The notes under the pieces were generated by a model. The model saw only the letters and a program-made list of their open reading frames with translations. It searched no databases and was not told where the DNA came from. Shown in pieces: positions 7,638-16,047 of a stretch of DNA of 32,085 nucleotides. Positions within the stretch are counted from its first letter, which is position 1; each line of letters opens with the position of its first letter. Made by a program: the position numbers and the translations under genes. This DNA is from Sphingomonadales bacterium (GTDB taxonomy: Bacteria; Pseudomonadota; Alphaproteobacteria; Sphingomonadales; Sphingomonadaceae): assembly GCA_009993585.1 (NCBI GenBank), contig JAACTG010000123.1, positions 1 through 32,085 of the forward strand, read 5' to 3'.

Positions 7638-9323
7638 ATGCGTAGCGCATTCACCATGACCACCGCCGCCCTGCTCGCGGGAACATTGCTTGCGACAAGC
7701 GGCTGCACGACGATGGGCGAGGCGACGACGAGCGCGCCGACGGCGCAGAGCGCCGCGCTCGATGCCGAGCTCGCCAAGTTCGCGACGGTGCGGATGGATC
7801 CCGATACCAGCTTCCTCAACGCCGAGGAGCGTCAGGTCGTCAACCTGCTGATCAAGGCCGCCGACCTGATGAGCGAGATCTACCAGCGGCAATATTATGC
7901 CGCCAATCCCGCGATCCGGCAGCAGATTCTCGACAGCGGCAGCGCCGACAAGCAAAAGCTGCTCGCGCTCTACGACATCAACAACGGGCCGTGGAACCAG
8001 CTCGACGAATATAAGCCGTTCTTCGGATCGATCAGCGCGCCCGAAGGTGCCGGCTTCTATCCGGTCGACCTGTCGAAGCAGGAACTCGACGCCTATCTCG
8101 CCAAATACCCCAAGCAGAAGGACGCGCTGACGAGCGGCTATACCGTCGTCAAACGCGACGGGGCGAAGCTCGTCGCGGTGCCGTACAGCCAGGAATACCA
8201 GCCGTGGCTCGAGCCGGCCGCGCGCTATCTCGAACAGGCCGCGGCGATCACCAGCAATGCGAGCCTCAGGAAGTTCCTGACGCTGCGCGCGCAGGCGTTT
8301 CGCACCAACGATTATTACGAGAGCGAGCTGGCGTGGATGGACATATCGGGCACGCCGATCGAGCCGGTGATCGGACCGTATGAAGTCTACACCGACCGGC
8401 TCTACGGTCAGAAGACGGCGTTCGAGGCGTTCATCACGCTGCAGGACCCCGCTGAATCGGCCAAGCTGTCGCATTACAAGGCGCTGCTTCCCGACATGGA
8501 GGCCAACCTGCCGGTCGCGGCGAAGTACAAGAATGCCGGTCGCCCGTTCAATTCGCCGATCCTCGTCGCCGATCAGATTCGCGGCGGCGGCGACAATGTC
8601 TCGGGCGTCCAGACGATCGCCTTCAACCTGCCCAATGACGAGCGCGTGCGCGCCGCCAAGGGCGCCAAGAAGGTCATCCTCGCCAACGTCCTCGGCGCGA
8701 AATACGACCGCATCCTCGAACCGATCGCGTCGCGTGTCCTCGCCGGCGACCAGGCGAAGCTGGTGGTCAAGAAATACATGACCAACGAGACGCTGTTCCA
8801 CGAACTGTCGCACAGCCTCGGGCCCGGCACGATCAAGGTCGGCGGCCGCGAGACGACGGTCGGCGCCGAGCTGAAGGAGCAATATTCGGCGAGCGAAGAG
8901 TGCAAGGCCGACGTCATGGGCGTGTGGTCGATCCTCTATCTGATGAAGCGCGGCGAACTGCCGATGGCCGAGCGCGAGCAGCTGCTCAGCACCTATTTCG
9001 CGGGCATCTTTCGCGCGGTGCGGTTCGGCATCGACGAAGCGCATGGCCGCGGTGCCGCGGTCCAGTACAGCTATCTCAAGGAAAAGGGCGCATTCGCCTG
9101 GGATGCGTCGAAGCGGCGCTATGTCGTCGATTACGACAAGATGGAAGCGGGGCTCGACGCGCTGCTCGCCGAACTCGTCACGCGTCAGGGCGATGGCGAT
9201 TATGCCGGGATGAAGGCGTTCCTCGCCAAATACGCGCATCTCGACGCGCAGGCCGAGGCGATCTTGGCGGGGATGAGCGATATCCCGACCGACATCCGCC
9301 CGATCTATCCCGACAAGGTGTGA
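7638..9323 (+). CDS. DPP III-like (peptidase family M49) zinc lipoprotein
   Basis: A 561-residue protein. The ATG at 7638 follows a clear GGGAG ribosome site. A lipoprotein-type signal peptide ends in LLATSGC, so the mature protein should be anchored in the envelope. The zinc site is visible: HELSH at residues 388-392, and EECKAD at 420-425, where E421 should be the third ligand. Classical dipeptidyl peptidase III has HEXXGH and EECRAE; this protein has the shorter HEXXH followed by SLGPG, like the M49-related domain I remember from plant NUDT3-type proteins. It may be a periplasmic dipeptidase or peptide-trimming enzyme; the activity is inferred. It follows tRNA-Gln and is convergent with the XpaC-like gene. 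Confidence 0.85.
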   Translation: MRSAFTMTTAALLAGTLLATSGCTTMGEATTSAPTAQSAALDAELAKFATVRMDPDTSFLNAEERQVVNLLIKAADLMSEIYQRQYYAANPAIRQQILDSGSADKQKLLALYDINNGPWNQLDEYKPFFGSISAPEGAGFYPVDLSKQELDAYLAKYPKQKDALTSGYTVVKRDGAKLVAVPYSQEYQPWLEPAARYLEQAAAITSNASLRKFLTLRAQAFRTNDYYESELAWMDISGTPIEPVIGPYEVYTDRLYGQKTAFEAFITLQDPAESAKLSHYKALLPDMEANLPVAAKYKNAGRPFNSPILVADQIRGGGDNVSGVQTIAFNLPNDERVRAAKGAKKVILANVLGAKYDRILEPIASRVLAGDQAKLVVKKYMTNETLFHELSHSLGPGTIKVGGRETTVGAELKEQYSASEECKADVMGVWSILYLMKRGELPMAEREQLLSTYFAGIFRAVRFGIDEAHGRGAAVQYSYLKEKGAFAWDASKRRYVVDYDKMEAGLDALLAELVTRQGDGDYAGMKAFLAKYAHLDAQAEAILAGMSDIPTDIRPIYPDKV

Positions 9324-9333
9324 CGCGGGTGCG

Positions 9334-9359
9334 GCGACGGCAGGTTAGCCTGCCGTCGC
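9334..9359. terminator. perfect 11-bp hairpin between convergent genes
   Basis: GCGACGGCAGG (9334-9344) and CCTGCCGTCGC (9349-9359) are perfect complements around a TTAG loop that contains the minus-strand stop codon. It lies between the ends of the M49-like gene and the XpaC-like gene. There is no T tract, so it may act as a bidirectional transcript-end structure rather than a classical intrinsic terminator. Confidence 0.45.
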
Positions 9360-10064
9360 GTCGCCGTCGTATTTGAGTTCGAGGAAGCGCTTGCGCGTCG
9401 CCAGCCGGTCGAGGTCGCCGCTGGCGATCTGCTCGGTCATCGTGCCGATTTCGCGTTCGATCAGCTTAAGGCCGTCGATCAGCTGGTCGTCGGCCTTGCG
9501 CCCGTTGACCTCCTTGGTCCTGAGCGACGGCGGCACGCGGCGATAACCGGTGATGAGCTCTGGCAGGTCCTCGGCGACGAGGCGGCGCACTTCGAGCGCA
9601 GCGGGTTCCTGCGGGTCGAGCGTGCGCAGCTGCTCGGACAGTTCGTCGAGCTGCGCGCCGATGCCGTCGACGAGCGTCCGCGCGGGCGGCGGCAGGGCGG
9701 GGCGCTGCGCCTCGAGGAACAGCTCGGTCTGCGCGGGCAAGCGGCCGAGATCGGCTTCGCGCAGCGTGGCGCGAGTCGCCTCGGGCAGTTTCGGCCAGCG
9801 CGTCGTGGCGTAACCGGCGCCGACGATCGCGAGCACCGCGATCATGACGCCCCAAAAGTGGATGCCGCCCAGGATCGCGCCGACGACGCTCGCCGCGATC
9901 ATGATCGCGCCAACCGCGATCAGGAAAAAGGTGAATTTCTTCCACGCGTGCTTGAGCTTGAGATGGCGCGATTTGCGCCCGACGCTGTGCCCCGAGCGGC
10001 GGCTGCGGCTGCGTTCGATGACGTCGCGCGATTCGTGGACGGCGATATCGGTGCTGCTGTTCAT
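9345..10064 (-). CDS. XpaC-like membrane protein, partner of TelA
   Basis: A 239-residue protein with a basic N-terminus (about residues 18-43), two adjacent membrane helices (about 44-65 and 68-87) and a long charged, probably helical cytoplasmic C-terminal domain. Its ATG overlaps the TelA stop codon by four bases (ATGA), so the two are co-translated. This layout, with TelA next to a short two-helix protein, matches the xpaC-yaaN pairing known in Bacillus, where XpaC belongs to the '5-bromo-4-chloroindolyl phosphate hydrolysis' family. I infer that this is the XpaC-type partner; I did not see a diagnostic motif. The likely role is with TelA in envelope stress or toxic-anion tolerance. Confidence 0.7.
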   Translation of the reverse strand: MNSSTDIAVHESRDVIERSRSRRSGHSVGRKSRHLKLKHAWKKFTFFLIAVGAIMIAASVVGAILGGIHFWGVMIAVLAIVGAGYATTRWPKLPEATRATLREADLGRLPAQTELFLEAQRPALPPPARTLVDGIGAQLDELSEQLRTLDPQEPAALEVRRLVAEDLPELITGYRRVPPSLRTKEVNGRKADDQLIDGLKLIEREIGTMTEQIASGDLDRLATRKRFLELKYDGDATAG

Positions 10065-11302
10065 GTAAGCGCCGCCAGCGGATTGTCGGCGGGACTCGAA
10101 GTGCCCAGCCGCTTGGCCTCTTCGGCGCCTTCGGCGCGGGCGATATAGCCCTTCGATTTCTCGACCTCGTTCGACAGGGTGTGGACCGTCTGCTTCATCG
10201 AATCGAGCGCCTTCAGCTTGAACGCGTCGATCGAATCCATCGTGTCGTAGATGTTCTGGAAGGCGCGCTGGAGCGTCTCGACCGGGATCGTCGCCGACGC
10301 CGCCTGTTCGTGGATCGTCGCGGTCTGGTTCTTGAGCATCGTGCCGGTCGAATCGATGATGTTGGCGGTCGTCGTGTTGAGCGCGGTGATCTGGTCGAGG
10401 ACGAGCTTCTGCCCGACCAGCGCCTGCGCGACGGTGACCGCGGTGCGCAGCGCGCCGACGGTGGTCGTGCTGGCGCGGTCGACGCCCTTGACCAGTTCGA
10501 CGTTGTTCTTCTTGACGAGGTCGAGCGCGAGATAGCCCTGGACGGTCACCGCCATTTGCGTGAGCAGGTCCTGCGTGCGCTGGCGGACGTAGAACAAGGC
10601 GGTCTCGCGAATCGCCTTGGCCTTGGCGGGGTCGGTCGCGTCGAGATCGGCGGCGCGCTCCTCGAGCCGCTCGTCGAGCGTCTTCGACATGTGGATCATC
10701 TGTTCGAGACTGCCCATCGCGGCCCACAGGTTCTGCCGCTCGGTGTCGATCGCGGCATTGTCCATGAGGAGCTCGTCCTTGCCCGAGCCGAGACTCTTGA
10801 GGATCTGGGCGATATGGCCCTGCGAGCTTTTATAGCCGTCGAAATAGTTGCGCAGCTTCGATCCGAACGGGATGATGCCGAACAGCTTTTTCGGCGCGAG
10901 CAGATTGCCCTTCTTGCCCGGATCGAGGTCCTCGATGACGCGGCGCAGTTCGGCGAGGTCGGCGCCGACGCCCGATTCCTGGTCCATCGCGCGGACCGGG
11001 CGGTCGAGAAAGCGGTTCGACTGGCCCGCCGCCTTCATGATCTCTGAGCGACCCATATTGGTGATAAGGTCGACGCGCTTGCCGAATTCGGGGCTGTTGA
11101 CGTCCTGCGCGACAAGATCGTCGATGAACCCGTCGACCTTTTCGGCGAGCTTGGATTTCTGCTCGATCGACAGCGACACCAGGCCCGACGCCTTTTCCGG
11201 CGCGACGACCGGCACCGGATCGGGCGGCGTCAGCTTGAGCTCGTCGAGCGCGTCGGCGGTCTTCGTTGCGGTCTGGGTCTCGGTCGCGTTTTCGTCTGCC
11301 AT
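10061..11302 (-). CDS. TelA-family toxic anion resistance protein
   Basis: A 413-residue soluble, helix-rich protein of the TelA/KlaA family (PF05816), named for tellurite resistance but also found in tellurite-sensitive bacteria. Visible family features are the SIEQKSKLAEKVDGFIDDL segment near residue 44, NYFDGYKSSQGHIAQILKSLGSG in the middle, RQRTQDLLTQMAVTVQGYLALDLVKKNN, and the TTTVGALRTAVTVAQALVGQKLVLDQI segment towards the end. Long heptad-like stretches suggest coiled coils. It is the first gene of a two-gene minus-strand operon with the XpaC-like membrane protein. No other ter genes (terB, terC, terD) are nearby, so tellurite resistance itself is not implied. The molecular function of the family is still unclear. 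Confidence 0.93.
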   Translation of the reverse strand: MADENATETQTATKTADALDELKLTPPDPVPVVAPEKASGLVSLSIEQKSKLAEKVDGFIDDLVAQDVNSPEFGKRVDLITNMGRSEIMKAAGQSNRFLDRPVRAMDQESGVGADLAELRRVIEDLDPGKKGNLLAPKKLFGIIPFGSKLRNYFDGYKSSQGHIAQILKSLGSGKDELLMDNAAIDTERQNLWAAMGSLEQMIHMSKTLDERLEERAADLDATDPAKAKAIRETALFYVRQRTQDLLTQMAVTVQGYLALDLVKKNNVELVKGVDRASTTTVGALRTAVTVAQALVGQKLVLDQITALNTTTANIIDSTGTMLKNQTATIHEQAASATIPVETLQRAFQNIYDTMDSIDAFKLKALDSMKQTVHTLSNEVEKSKGYIARAEGAEEAKRLGTSSPADNPLAALT

Positions 11303-11391
11303 CTCGTGTCTTTCGCTGTTGCTGCGTCGGCACTCAGTCCGAACCGGGGATCATAGTCCTAAAATGGCCGGGGCGCAGGTTATTTACAAGC

Positions 11392-11435
11392 TGTTTTATC
11401 GAAACAATACACCTATGGCAATGTTTGTCATGACA
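11392..11435. promoter_or_regulatory. two small palindromes in the divergent telA / phosphatase intergenic region
   Basis: The 191-base gap between divergent genes holds TGTTT-N5-AAACA at 11392-11406 and the perfect palindrome TGTCATGACA at 11426-11435. Both are candidate regulator sites for either gene. TTGTCAT at 11425-11431 resembles one Pho-box half site (CTGTCAT), but the second half site 11 bases later is poor. Confidence 0.25.
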
Positions 11436-11493
11436 GCGTCGCCATGCGATGCTCTGATGCTCAAGATCCCGTCCCCGTCCGGAGCCTGCCATC

Positions 11494-13110
11494 ATGCGTT
11501 TTGCCCTTGCCGCCGTCGTCCTGCTAGCCTCCTATACCGCGCCCGCCGCGGCGCAGGAAGCGGATGCTCCCGATCTCGTCGTCGTCATTTCGGTCGATCA
11601 ATTGAGCGCCGACCTGTTCGCCGAATATCGCGCGCGCTTCTCCGGCGGGCTGGCGCGGCTGCAGCAGGGCGGCGTCTTCCCCAGCGGCTATCAGAGCCAC
11701 GCCGCGACCGAGACCTGCCCCGGCCATTCGACGATCCTGACCGGCAACCACCCGGCGCGCACCGGAATCATCGCAAACGACTGGATCGATCTCGACGCCG
11801 CGCGCGCCGACAAGACGGTGTACTGCGCCGAGGATGAGAGCGTCGCGGGGTCGTCGTCGGACGACTATACCGTCAGCGATACGCACCTGCTCGTGCCGAC
11901 CTTGGGCGAACGGATGAAGGCCGCCGATCCGGCGACGCGCGTCGTCTCGGTCGCGGGCAAGGACCGCGCGGCGGTGATGATGGGCGGGCACCGGGTCGAC
12001 GAACTGTGGTGGTGGGACGGCAAGCGCTTTCGCAGCTATGCCGGACGCGCCGAACCGGATGCGGTGACGCGCACCAATCGCGCGATCGCCGACCGCCTCG
12101 CCGAAGCGCAGCCGGCAACGCCGACGATCGACCAATGCGCCGACCGCTCGCGCGCGATTGCGGTCAAGGAGGGCCTCGTCATGGGGGCAGGGCGCTTTGC
12201 CCGCGCGGCAGGCGATGCCAGGGCGTTTCGCGCCTCGCCCGAGTTCGATGCCGCGGTGCTCGCGCTGGCGGCGGCGCTGGTCTACGACATGAAGCTCGGC
12301 GAGGGGCCGGCAACCGACATCATCAGCATCGGCGCGTCGGCGACCGACTATGTCGGTCACGGCTTCGGCACGCAGGGCAGCGAGATGTGCCTCCAGCTGA
12401 TGGCGCTCGACGCCAGCCTGGGCGACTTCATGACCCGGCTCGATGCCACCGGGGTCGATTACATGGTCGTGCTGACCGCCGACCATGGCGGGCTCGACAT
12501 GCCCGAGCGCGCGCGGATCGAAGGCGCGCCCGATGCACAGCGGATCGCCGCGAGCTTCGACCGCGCCGCGATCGCCAAGGCGGCGAATGCGGCTGCCGGG
12601 ACGCCCGACGGCAGCGTCGTGTTCAACGGCAGCGATATCTATCTCGATCCGAAATTGAGCGCGGCGCAGCGGGCGAGACTGACCGGCCTGCTCGTCACCG
12701 CGATCGCGCGCCACCCGCAGGTCGCAGAGGTTTTCACCAAGGCGCAGATCGAGGCGGCGCCCGCGCCGGCGGGGCCGCCCGAAAGCTGGTCGATCCTCGC
12801 GCGGGTCAAGGCGAGCCATCACGCCGCGCGCTCGGGCGATCTCTATGTGGCGCTCAAGCCGCGCGTGACGCCGATCGCCGATCCCGGCCCGGGCTATGTC
12901 GCGACGCACGGCAGCGTCTGGGATTACGACCGCCGCGTGCCGATGCTGTTCTGGCGAACGGGGATGGCGGGTTTCGAACAGTCGCTGGGCGTCGAGACGG
13001 TCGATATCGCGCCGACGCTGGCGAGCGTGATCGGGCTGAAACTGGCGCCCGGCGACGTCGATGGACGCTGCCTCGACCTCGATCCCGGCGCTGGCGACAC
13101 TTGTCGCTGA
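11494..13110 (+). CDS. PhoK-type alkaline phosphatase (NPP superfamily), exported
   Basis: A 538-residue protein with a Sec signal peptide ending at AAA-Q21. It hydrolyses phosphate monoesters in the periplasm or outside the cell. The bimetallo site of the alkaline phosphatase/NPP superfamily is complete: D35, nucleophile T74 (in ATETCPGHST), K156 and R158 (phosphate contacts), D285 and H289, D330 and H331 (ADHGG), and H472 (THGS). Up to H331 these lie 14 or 15 residues before the positions I remember for Sphingomonas PhoK (D49, T89, K171, R173, D300, H304, D345, H346), and H472 lies 19 before H491. It is therefore a PhoK-type enzyme with a threonine nucleophile, not a serine-type PhoA. The ATG follows CGGAG with fair spacing. 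It stands alone, divergent from telA. Confidence 0.93.
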   Translation: MRFALAAVVLLASYTAPAAAQEADAPDLVVVISVDQLSADLFAEYRARFSGGLARLQQGGVFPSGYQSHAATETCPGHSTILTGNHPARTGIIANDWIDLDAARADKTVYCAEDESVAGSSSDDYTVSDTHLLVPTLGERMKAADPATRVVSVAGKDRAAVMMGGHRVDELWWWDGKRFRSYAGRAEPDAVTRTNRAIADRLAEAQPATPTIDQCADRSRAIAVKEGLVMGAGRFARAAGDARAFRASPEFDAAVLALAAALVYDMKLGEGPATDIISIGASATDYVGHGFGTQGSEMCLQLMALDASLGDFMTRLDATGVDYMVVLTADHGGLDMPERARIEGAPDAQRIAASFDRAAIAKAANAAAGTPDGSVVFNGSDIYLDPKLSAAQRARLTGLLVTAIARHPQVAEVFTKAQIEAAPAPAGPPESWSILARVKASHHAARSGDLYVALKPRVTPIADPGPGYVATHGSVWDYDRRVPMLFWRTGMAGFEQSLGVETVDIAPTLASVIGLKLAPGDVDGRCLDLDPGAGDTCR

Positions 13111-13142
13111 CATCATCACCGCCGCGTTTGTCGGCGTTGATC

Positions 13143-13170
13143 TTGCCGCGGCGCACAAACTCGGCTAAGG
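13143..13170 (+). promoter_or_regulatory. promoter candidate for typA
   Basis: TTGCCG (13143-13148), a 16-base spacer and CTAAGG (13165-13170) form a weak promoter-like pair. Together with the overlapping TTGATC at 13137 it is the only promoter-like sequence I see before typA. If used, transcription would start near 13177 and run through the hairpin at 13214-13247. Confidence 0.3.
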
Positions 13171-13213
13171 GCGCGCACGAACGCGGGTGATGGCCCAGCC
13201 TCGCCCCACGCCA

Positions 13214-13247
13214 CCCCTCCTCTCATCAAGGAGGGGCTTTGTTTTTT
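13214..13247 (+). terminator. intrinsic terminator or attenuator before typA
   Basis: CCCCTCCT (13214-13221) and AGGAGGGG (13229-13236) form a perfect 8-bp stem with a seven-base loop, followed by CTTTGTTTTTT. This is a textbook Rho-independent terminator shape. It ends only 22 bases before the typA start codon. It could end the phosphatase transcript, or attenuate typA. Confidence 0.8.
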
Positions 13248-13269
13248 CACGAACGTTGAGAGATTTTTC

Positions 13270-15150
13270 ATGTCCGCAATGGGCTCGCTTCGCAATATCG
13301 CCATCATCGCGCACGTCGATCACGGCAAAACCACGCTCGTCGACCAGCTGTTCCGCCAGTCGGGCACCTTCCGCGACAACCAGCGCGTCGAAGAGCGCGC
13401 GATGGATTCGAACGATCTCGAAAAGGAACGCGGGATCACGATTCTGGCGAAATGCACCAGCGTCGAATGGCACGGCAAGGTCGAGACCGCCTCGGGCGGC
13501 CCCGATACCGGTCTTGAAACCACGCGCATCAACATCGTCGATACGCCCGGACACGCCGATTTCGGTGGCGAAGTCGAGCGCATCCTGTCGATGGTCGACG
13601 GCGTCATCCTGCTCGTCGATGCCGCCGAAGGCGCGATGCCGCAGACCAAGTTCGTCACCGGCAAGGCGCTTGCATTGGGCCTCAAGCCGATCGTCGTCGT
13701 CAACAAGATCGACCGTCCCGACGGCCGTCCCGCCGAAGTGCTCGACGAAGTGTTCGACATGTTCGTCGCCATGGGCGCGAGCGACGAGCAGCTCGATTTC
13801 CCCGTGCTCTACGCTTCGGGCCGCAACGGCTATGCGAGCGAAGACATCGAGGCGCGCGAAGGCACGCTGGCACCGTTGTTCGAGACGATCATCAGCCATG
13901 TGCCGCAGCCCGACGTCGATCCCGAGGCCGAATTCCGCTTCCTCGTCACGCTCCTCGACCGCGACAATTTCGTCGGTCGCATCCTGACCGGCCGGATCGA
14001 TTCGGGCCGCCTCGACCTCAACATGCCGATCCACGCGCTCGACATGGACGGCAAGGTCATCGAAGTCGGTCGCGCGACCAAGATCATGGCCTTCCGCGGC
14101 CTCGAACGCGTTCCCGTCGACCAGGCGCAGGCGGGCGATATCGTCAGCCTCGCCGGCCTGACCAACGCGACCGTCGCCAACACCATTTGCGACCCCAGCG
14201 TGACCGAACCGATCGCCGCGCAGCCGATCGATCCGCCGACTCTGTCGATGCGCTTTGCCGTCAACGACAGCCCGTTCGCCGGGCGCGAGAGCCGGGACAA
14301 CAAGGTGACCAGCCGCGTCATCCGCGATCGCCTGTTCCGCGAGGCCGAATCGAACGTCGCGATCCGCGTCACCGAGAGCGCCGACAAGGACAGTTTCGAA
14401 GTCGCCGGTCGCGGCGAGCTCCAGCTCGGCGTCGTCATCGAGACGATGCGCCGCGAAGGCTTCGAGCTCGGCATCAGCCGCCCGCGCGTGTTGTTCGCCG
14501 AGGACGAGAGCGGCAAGCGGACCGAACCTTACGAGACCGTCGTGATCGACGTCGACGACGAGTATTCGGGCACCGTCGTCGAGAAGATGCAGCGCCGCAA
14601 GGCCGAGCTGACCGACATGCGCCCCTCGGGCGGCGGCAAGACTCGGATCACCTTCAGCGCACCGTCGCGCGGCCTGATCGGCTATCACGGCGAGTTCCTG
14701 TCGGACACGCGCGGCACTGGCACGATGAACCGGTTGTTCGAGAAATACGGGCCGTACAAGGGCACGATCGAGGGCCGCCAGAACGGCGTCCTGATCGCCA
14801 ACGGCACCGGCGAAGCGGTCGGCTATGCACTCGGCTTCCTCGAAGAGCGCGGCATCCTGATGGTGTCGCCCGGCGAGGCTGTCTACGAAGGCATGATCAT
14901 CGGCGAGAACGCCAAGCCCGACGATCTCGAAGTCAATCCGATGAAGTCGAAGCAACTGACCAACTTCCGTTCGACCGGCAAGGACGATGCCATCCGCCTG
15001 ACGCCGCCCAAGCGGCTGACGCTCGAACAGGCAATCGCCTATATCGACGACGACGAGATGGTCGAAGTGACGCCCAAGCACATCCGCCTGCGCAAGCGCT
15101 TCCTCGACGCCAACGACCGCAAGAAGAACCGTCGCAGCATCGGCGCCTGA
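13270..15150 (+). CDS. typA: ribosome-associated translational GTPase TypA/BipA
   Basis: A 626-residue translation-factor GTPase of near-standard length. The G domain shows AHVDHGKTT (G1, residues 14-22), RGIT (G2), DTPGHADFG (G3) and NKID (G4). Elongation-factor-like domains II and III/V follow, and the BipA-specific C-terminal domain carries [29 protein letters not shown] short insertion after EWHGK (about ten residues, with GGPDTG) is seen in many alphaproteobacterial TypA proteins. BipA binds ribosomes and helps growth in cold and stress, including late 50S assembly. The MSAMGSLRN start follows a GAGAG site; the second ATG (M4) is possible. It is the only gene in its unit and may be controlled by the leader hairpin. 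Confidence 0.97.
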   Translation: MSAMGSLRNIAIIAHVDHGKTTLVDQLFRQSGTFRDNQRVEERAMDSNDLEKERGITILAKCTSVEWHGKVETASGGPDTGLETTRINIVDTPGHADFGGEVERILSMVDGVILLVDAAEGAMPQTKFVTGKALALGLKPIVVVNKIDRPDGRPAEVLDEVFDMFVAMGASDEQLDFPVLYASGRNGYASEDIEAREGTLAPLFETIISHVPQPDVDPEAEFRFLVTLLDRDNFVGRILTGRIDSGRLDLNMPIHALDMDGKVIEVGRATKIMAFRGLERVPVDQAQAGDIVSLAGLTNATVANTICDPSVTEPIAAQPIDPPTLSMRFAVNDSPFAGRESRDNKVTSRVIRDRLFREAESNVAIRVTESADKDSFEVAGRGELQLGVVIETMRREGFELGISRPRVLFAEDESGKRTEPYETVVIDVDDEYSGTVVEKMQRRKAELTDMRPSGGGKTRITFSAPSRGLIGYHGEFLSDTRGTGTMNRLFEKYGPYKGTIEGRQNGVLIANGTGEAVGYALGFLEERGILMVSPGEAVYEGMIIGENAKPDDLEVNPMKSKQLTNFRSTGKDDAIRLTPPKRLTLEQAIAYIDDDEMVEVTPKHIRLRKRFLDANDRKKNRRSIGA

Positions 15151-15182
15151 TCCGCGCGCGCCATTTACCGCGCAAGCGGATC
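15149..15182. terminator. strong hairpin after typA, shared by convergent genes
   Basis: GATCCGC (15149-15155) pairs with GCGGATC (15176-15182), and inside it GCGCG (15156-15160) pairs with CGCGC (15169-15173), separated on one side by an AA bulge. The loop is CCATTTAC. It starts inside the typA stop codon. No T tract follows, so intrinsic termination is likely but not certain. Confidence 0.5.
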
Positions 15183-15198
15183 GCCCATCGCCTGCCTC

Positions 15199-15603
15199 TT
15201 ATCGGGCTGGTCCGCTCGCGGCGAGTTCGGATTCGATGCTCTCGATGAGCTCGTCGAGCGTCGTCATGCTGGCGAGCGCTTGCGCGGGCAAGAAGTCCAC
15301 GGGGCCGGTTTCGCTCTCGATGAGGACGCAGGGCAGGGCCGGAGTCACTCCGGGATAAAGCCGGGCGAGCTCGTCGCGGTGGACGAATCGCGCCTCGAAC
15401 GACGCTTCGCCTAACCAGTCGCGCCACCGGCGCCGCATCGTCAGCGGTCCGTGGGTCAGCGCGCACAGCGAACAGGTGTAGCTTGCCGGCGCGACCAGCT
15501 TGTGCAGCGTATCGACCAAGGCCGATGCGAAGCCGCTGTCGGCATTGTAGACGAACAGCAGGCGAGGGGGCGGATCGGGTTCGGACGGCATTGCGGTCGT
15601 CAT
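15199..15603 (-). CDS. conserved small protein with a YTCSLC motif, function unknown
   Basis: A 134-residue protein with a hydrophobic first strand (RLLFVYNADSG), then HKLVAPASYTCSLCALTHG with a CxxC pair, a MRRRWRDWL helix, and PALPCVLI followed by an acidic C-terminus (ELIESIESELAAS). The layout is thioredoxin-fold-like, but the CxxC pair sits where a metal site or redox pair would both be possible. I recall similar YNADSG...CxLCxLTxG proteins of unknown function in Bacteroidetes and Proteobacteria; I cannot name the family. It is cytoplasmic by its lack of signal peptide, is transcribed alone and is convergent with typA. The start could also be the second ATG (M5). Confidence 0.75.
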   Translation of the reverse strand: MTTAMPSEPDPPPRLLFVYNADSGFASALVDTLHKLVAPASYTCSLCALTHGPLTMRRRWRDWLGEASFEARFVHRDELARLYPGVTPALPCVLIESETGPVDFLPAQALASMTTLDELIESIESELAASGPAR

Positions 15604-15652
15604 ATGCGCGTCGGCACTGGATTCGCCAAGCTGGGGGCGCTAGGGAGCGCGC

Positions 15653-15970
15653 ATGACCGAAGATCAGCAACAGGCCGCCGCGGCCGCTACGCAAGAGCCC
15701 GCGACCGCTGCCGCATCACACCCGCCCGCGCCCGACCGCCTGTCGAACAATCCGCGCAGCGAATTTTTCGACATGGATATACTCCAGCGGGGTATCGGCA
15801 TCAGCTTCAACGGCAAGCAACGCCACGATGTCGAGGAATATTGCGTGTCCGAGGGCTGGATCAAGGTCGCCGCCGGCAAGAGCCGCGACCGCTTTGGCAA
15901 TCCGATGACGATCACGCTCAAGGGCCCGGTCGAGGCCTGGATCGAGACCGGCGCCGACGACGCCGCCTGA
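15653..15970 (+). CDS. DUF3297 family protein
   Basis: A 105-residue protein. After an Ala/Gln-rich, probably disordered N-terminus of about 27 residues comes the DUF3297 domain: DRLSNNPRS, then ILQRGIGISFNGKQRHDVEEYCVSEGWIKV, then GKSRDRFGNPMTITLKGPVEAW. The family is common in Proteobacteria, is usually about 80 residues long and has no known function. The ATG has no Shine-Dalgarno sequence. Instead CTAGGG at 15640-15645 lies seven bases before it, which would fit a leaderless mRNA. The neighbours (YTCSLC protein, ParA) give no hint of function. Confidence 0.9.
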   Translation: MTEDQQQAAAAATQEPATAAASHPPAPDRLSNNPRSEFFDMDILQRGIGISFNGKQRHDVEEYCVSEGWIKVAAGKSRDRFGNPMTITLKGPVEAWIETGADDAA

Positions 15971-16047
15971 TGCGCCCGCAGCGGCAGCGATCAGCGTGGC
16001 TGCCCGTTGTCATCCTGCTGTCACATTTCGCGGCCTAGGTCGGCACC

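Noticed and set aside
11425-11442. Pho box before the alkaline phosphatase
   Set aside because: Only one good half site; the second matches three of seven bases.
11524-13158. A 544-codon frame antisense to the alkaline phosphatase
   Set aside because: Shadow; the plus strand has all catalytic residues.
13165-15081. A 638-codon frame antisense to typA
   Set aside because: Shadow of typA; composition is Arg/Asp/Ala/Val-rich without motifs.
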